The notes below the pieces were generated by a model. It made no database searches. It saw nothing but the letters and a program-made list of their open reading frames with translations, and was not told the DNA's origin. From Dehalococcoidia bacterium (lineage in GTDB: Bacteria; Chloroflexota; Dehalococcoidia; GIF9; AB-539-J10), in the NCBI GenBank assembly GCA_003562475.1, contig PWUU01000069.1:1-64000 (forward strand): a stretch of 64,000 nucleotides of DNA. The letters are read 5' to 3'. Of the stretch, positions 62,028 through 64,000 are shown piece after piece; the stretch's first letter is position 1, and each line of letters begins with the position of its first letter. The translations under genes and the position numbers were made by a program.

Positions 62028-63179
62028 ATGGGCAAGTTCCCTTATTTCACCGAAGACCACGAAGCAATCAGGGAGACGGCTCGCGGTGCGGCTGAAGAGT
62101 TCAAGAAGACCGCCGAAGAGGCCGACCGAAAGCACGACTACAAGCTGATCGAGAAGAACCTGAAACGGCTTGCCGAGCTCAACCTCATCGGGATTCACAT
62201 CTCCACCGAGTACGGCGGCGAAGGACTTGACCTCGTGGGGCACTTCGTGGCACTCGAGGAGATCGCGAAGGGGTGTCTCTCCACGGCTTTCTCGTTCAAT
62301 ACCCAGAGGCTGGCCATGGACGCCATCAGGCTTGGCGGAAACGAAGAGCAGAAGAAGAAGTACCTCGTGCCCGCCTGCGGAGGTTCGATCATCTCGTTCG
62401 CAACCACCGAGCCCGAGGCAGGCTCTGACGTGGCCGCCATAAAGACCTCTGCCGTCAAAGATGGAGGTCAGTGGGTCATCAACGGCACGAAGCACTACAT
62501 CACCAACGCGGTCTTTGCTGATGCACACGTGCTGGTGGCCAAGACAAGTCCCGCGGACGCACAAAGACCGGATTTCACGGCATTCCTTGTCGACGGCGAC
62601 AATCCCGGAGTGAAGATCAGCAAGGTCGAGGATAAGATGGGGGCCACGGCAACACCGACGACCGAGTACTTTCTCGAGGATTGTCGTGTTGGCGATGAAG
62701 CCGTGCTTGGCACAGTGGGAGAGGGCTTGCCCCTTGCACTGTCCGCACTTGAGATTGCCCGCATCGGCATCGGCACCCAGGGTCTTGGCCTGATGCAGTC
62801 AGCCATGCAGGAAGCCATTGCGTACGCGAAGGAGCGCGTCCAGTTTGGCCGTCCCATTCTCAGGAACCAGGCCATTCAGTTCCACATTGCCAACATGTCC
62901 TCTCGTGTGGAAATTGCACGAAACCTGCTGTTCCACGCTGCGTGGCTCAAGGACCAGGGTCTTCCCGCAGCGAAAGAGGCGGCTATCGCCAAGCTGTTCG
63001 CTACCGAGGAGTGCACCTGGGTCTGCAACATGGCTATGAACGTCTTCTGCGGGCCTGGCTACACAACCGATTACCCGATAGAGCGGTTCTTCAGGGATTC
63101 CAAGGTGCTCGAGATGGGTGGAGGCACATCAGAGATTATGCGCATGATAATCTCGCGGGAAGAGGTGGGCAAGTTCTAG
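62028..63179 (+). CDS. acyl-CoA dehydrogenase
   Basis: This 383-residue acyl-CoA dehydrogenase differs clearly from the tandem pair at 22.8-25.1 kb. It has FATTEPEAGSD in the middle domain (near residue 125) and the C-terminal RDSKVLEMGGGTSEIMRM, in which the usual EGT-type Glu position reads Gly-Gly-Gly-Thr, so the catalytic base must be elsewhere or differ. It should reduce ETF (gene just downstream). AAGGAGG lies upstream of the ATG at 62028; eight more codons upstream are possible. Confidence 0.92.
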   Translation: MGKFPYFTEDHEAIRETARGAAEEFKKTAEEADRKHDYKLIEKNLKRLAELNLIGIHISTEYGGEGLDLVGHFVALEEIAKGCLSTAFSFNTQRLAMDAIRLGGNEEQKKKYLVPACGGSIISFATTEPEAGSDVAAIKTSAVKDGGQWVINGTKHYITNAVFADAHVLVAKTSPADAQRPDFTAFLVDGDNPGVKISKVEDKMGATATPTTEYFLEDCRVGDEAVLGTVGEGLPLALSALEIARIGIGTQGLGLMQSAMQEAIAYAKERVQFGRPILRNQAIQFHIANMSSRVEIARNLLFHAAWLKDQGLPAAKEAAIAKLFATEECTWVCNMAMNVFCGPGYTTDYPIERFFRDSKVLEMGGGTSEIMRMIISREEVGKF

Positions 63180-63199
63180 CAGTCGAGAACAGGTGAACG

Positions 63200-63228
63200 A
63201 GGAGCCGGGCCTTCTGGACCCGGCTCCT
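63200..63228 (+). terminator. hairpin between acyl-CoA dehydrogenase and etfB
   Basis: AGGAGCCGGG (63200-63209) and CCCGGCTCCT (63219-63228) pair over 10 bases with a 9-base loop, 20 bases after the dehydrogenase stop. No T-run follows, so it may be a partial terminator or an mRNA stabiliser. Confidence 0.45.
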
Positions 63229-63285
63229 GCCTTACGACCGGGGGGGACAGGCTGGAATGCGACAGGTAGAAGGAGGTGCGTTCAG

Positions 63286-64000
63286 GTGCATATTATCGTG
63301 CTAGTCAAGCAAGTGCCCGACATTGAAAGGGTGAAGTTTCTCAGCGACAGTAACCGGGTAGACAGGAAATCCGTCGATTCCGAGATTAACCCTTTCGATC
63401 TCAATGCCATCGAAGCAGCCCAGCAGATTAAAGAGCAGCTGGGCGCTACAGTCACGGCCATCAGCATGGGGCCCGGGACAGCCGAGGCGGTGCTACGAGA
63501 AGCCATCGCACGAGACGCGGACCGGGGCATCCTTCTCTGCGATGACAAGTTCGCCTGTTCGGACACACTTGCCACTTCCTACACGCTGGCGGCTGCGATA
63601 CGGAAGGTTGGTGATTTCGACCTGATCCTCTGTGGAGAGAAGACCGTAGACGGCGACACCGGCCACATAGGGCCGGCCGTTGCCGAGAGGCTGGGGGTCT
63701 CTCTCCTGCCCTTTGTGTCACAGATCACAGAGGTCTCTGCCGACAAGGTATCCGCGGTGACGGAGACGTCGGCCGGCTCGCTCAAGGTGGAGGCCACGTT
63801 CCCTCTGCTGATCATGGGCACGAAGGAACTGAATACGCCGCGGCTCCCCACCCTCAAGGAGAAGCTACGTGCGAGAAAAGCCGAGGTCGAGAGGTGGACA
63901 TCCGCCGATCTCTCCGATGCGGACGCCTCCAGGTTCGGAGCGGAAGGTTCAGGCACGTGGGTAGAAAGCATTTCGGTGCCGCCGGAGAAGAAACGCAAGG
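63286..64000 (+). CDS. etfB: electron transfer flavoprotein beta subunit, partial (runs off the right edge)
   Basis: The frame begins GTG CAT ATT ATC, with AGGAGG nine bases upstream, and is open to the end of the window (238 codons). It reads HIIVLVKQVPDIERVKF, then INPFDLNAIEAAQQIKE and the AMP/FAD-type segment LILCGEKTVDGDTGHIGP, as in EtfB/FixA. EtfB with EtfA accepts electrons from acyl-CoA dehydrogenases. Whether it is bifurcating (with an extra FAD in the beta subunit) cannot be settled by eye. It is probably linked to the adjacent dehydrogenase and AbfD-like genes. Confidence 0.93.
   Translation, partial: MHIIVLVKQVPDIERVKFLSDSNRVDRKSVDSEINPFDLNAIEAAQQIKEQLGATVTAISMGPGTAEAVLREAIARDADRGILLCDDKFACSDTLATSYTLAAAIRKVGDFDLILCGEKTVDGDTGHIGPAVAERLGVSLLPFVSQITEVSADKVSAVTETSAGSLKVEATFPLLIMGTKELNTPRLPTLKEKLRARKAEVERWTSADLSDADASRFGAEGSGTWVESISVPPEKKRK

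Noticed and set aside
1-64000. CRISPR arrays, prophage or integrative element boundaries
   Set aside because: No regularly spaced direct repeats, cas genes, integrase or phage structural genes were recognised on reading the window.

Overview
The window looks like chromosomal DNA of an anaerobic bacterium, most likely a Dehalococcoidia-type Chloroflexota. This is an inference from gene content. The 5' end of a 23S rRNA gene lies at the left edge with its own promoter and no 16S gene upstream, as in Dehalococcoides. The window carries the sulfide-dependent homocysteine module first described in methanogens, and a cofactor-independent archaeal-type phosphoglycerate mutase. It also has a translin-like protein, a K+-type membrane pyrophosphatase, and several acyl-CoA dehydrogenases with an ETF and a 4-hydroxybutyryl-CoA-dehydratase-like flavoprotein. 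Base composition is moderately GC-rich throughout, and real genes are tightly packed with many 4-base (ATGA) overlaps.

Layout. 1-5.6 kb is accessory: the 23S end, a three-gene HigBA-like toxin-antitoxin operon and a 1032-residue type IIG/ISP-like restriction-modification enzyme. 6.1-8.5 kb holds the COG1900 / NIL-ferredoxin / UPF0280 sulfur operon. 8.7-9.5 kb is a decayed IS630-type transposase. 9.7-12.9 kb (minus strand) holds surE, then an attenuator-like leader with a Cys-rich leader ORF, then a P1-family (beta-aminopeptidase-like) hydrolase with panD and panC. 13.4-19.1 kb holds tRNA-Asp, corA, an MscS channel, a metallo-beta-lactamase/double-rhodanese protein, two half-size YeeE/YedE sulfur permeases and a DUF1622 protein. 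19.3-27.1 kb holds a P-type cation ATPase, two tandem acyl-CoA dehydrogenases and an acetyl-CoA synthetase. 27.2-31.4 kb holds a transglutaminase-like protein, a duplicated DUF350 protein, a PilT-like ATPase, exonuclease III and an MtnX-like phosphatase. 31.6-40.6 kb (minus) holds uvrA, hppA, a translin-like gene, a ThiD2-ThiE fusion and a MetP/MetS-type sodium symporter with its 35-residue small subunit. 41-49.5 kb holds tRNA-Ser, sucCD, cmk-plsC-ispH, a HIT protein, a lipoprotein, a DUF2148 ferredoxin-like protein, radC, miaB and yajC. 49.5-60.2 kb holds an SSS symporter with small subunit, dtd, a B12/radical-SAM protein, an alpha/beta hydrolase, gyrA, a TPR protein, aspartokinase and apgM. 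60.2-64 kb holds tRNA-Pro, the AbfD-like flavoprotein, a third acyl-CoA dehydrogenase and the start of etfB.

How the genes may work together. Aspartokinase, the COG1900 module, the sulfur permeases and the MBL-rhodanese protein outline a route from aspartate and imported or persulfide sulfur to homocysteine, with MetPS as a possible uptake route for the same amino acids. The acyl-CoA dehydrogenases, ETF, acetyl-CoA synthetase, succinyl-CoA synthetase and pyrophosphatase fit an acyl-CoA-based anaerobic energy metabolism.

Most interesting points. (1) Upstream of the P1 hydrolase-panD-panC operon, a terminator and an alternative antiterminator pairing are preceded by a short ORF with four clustered Cys codons. 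(2) The AbfD-like protein lacks several residues that I recall as catalytic or cluster-binding in 4-hydroxybutyryl-CoA dehydratase. (3) Many genes without a Shine-Dalgarno sequence have a -10 box only a few bases upstream of the start codon, which suggests leaderless mRNAs.
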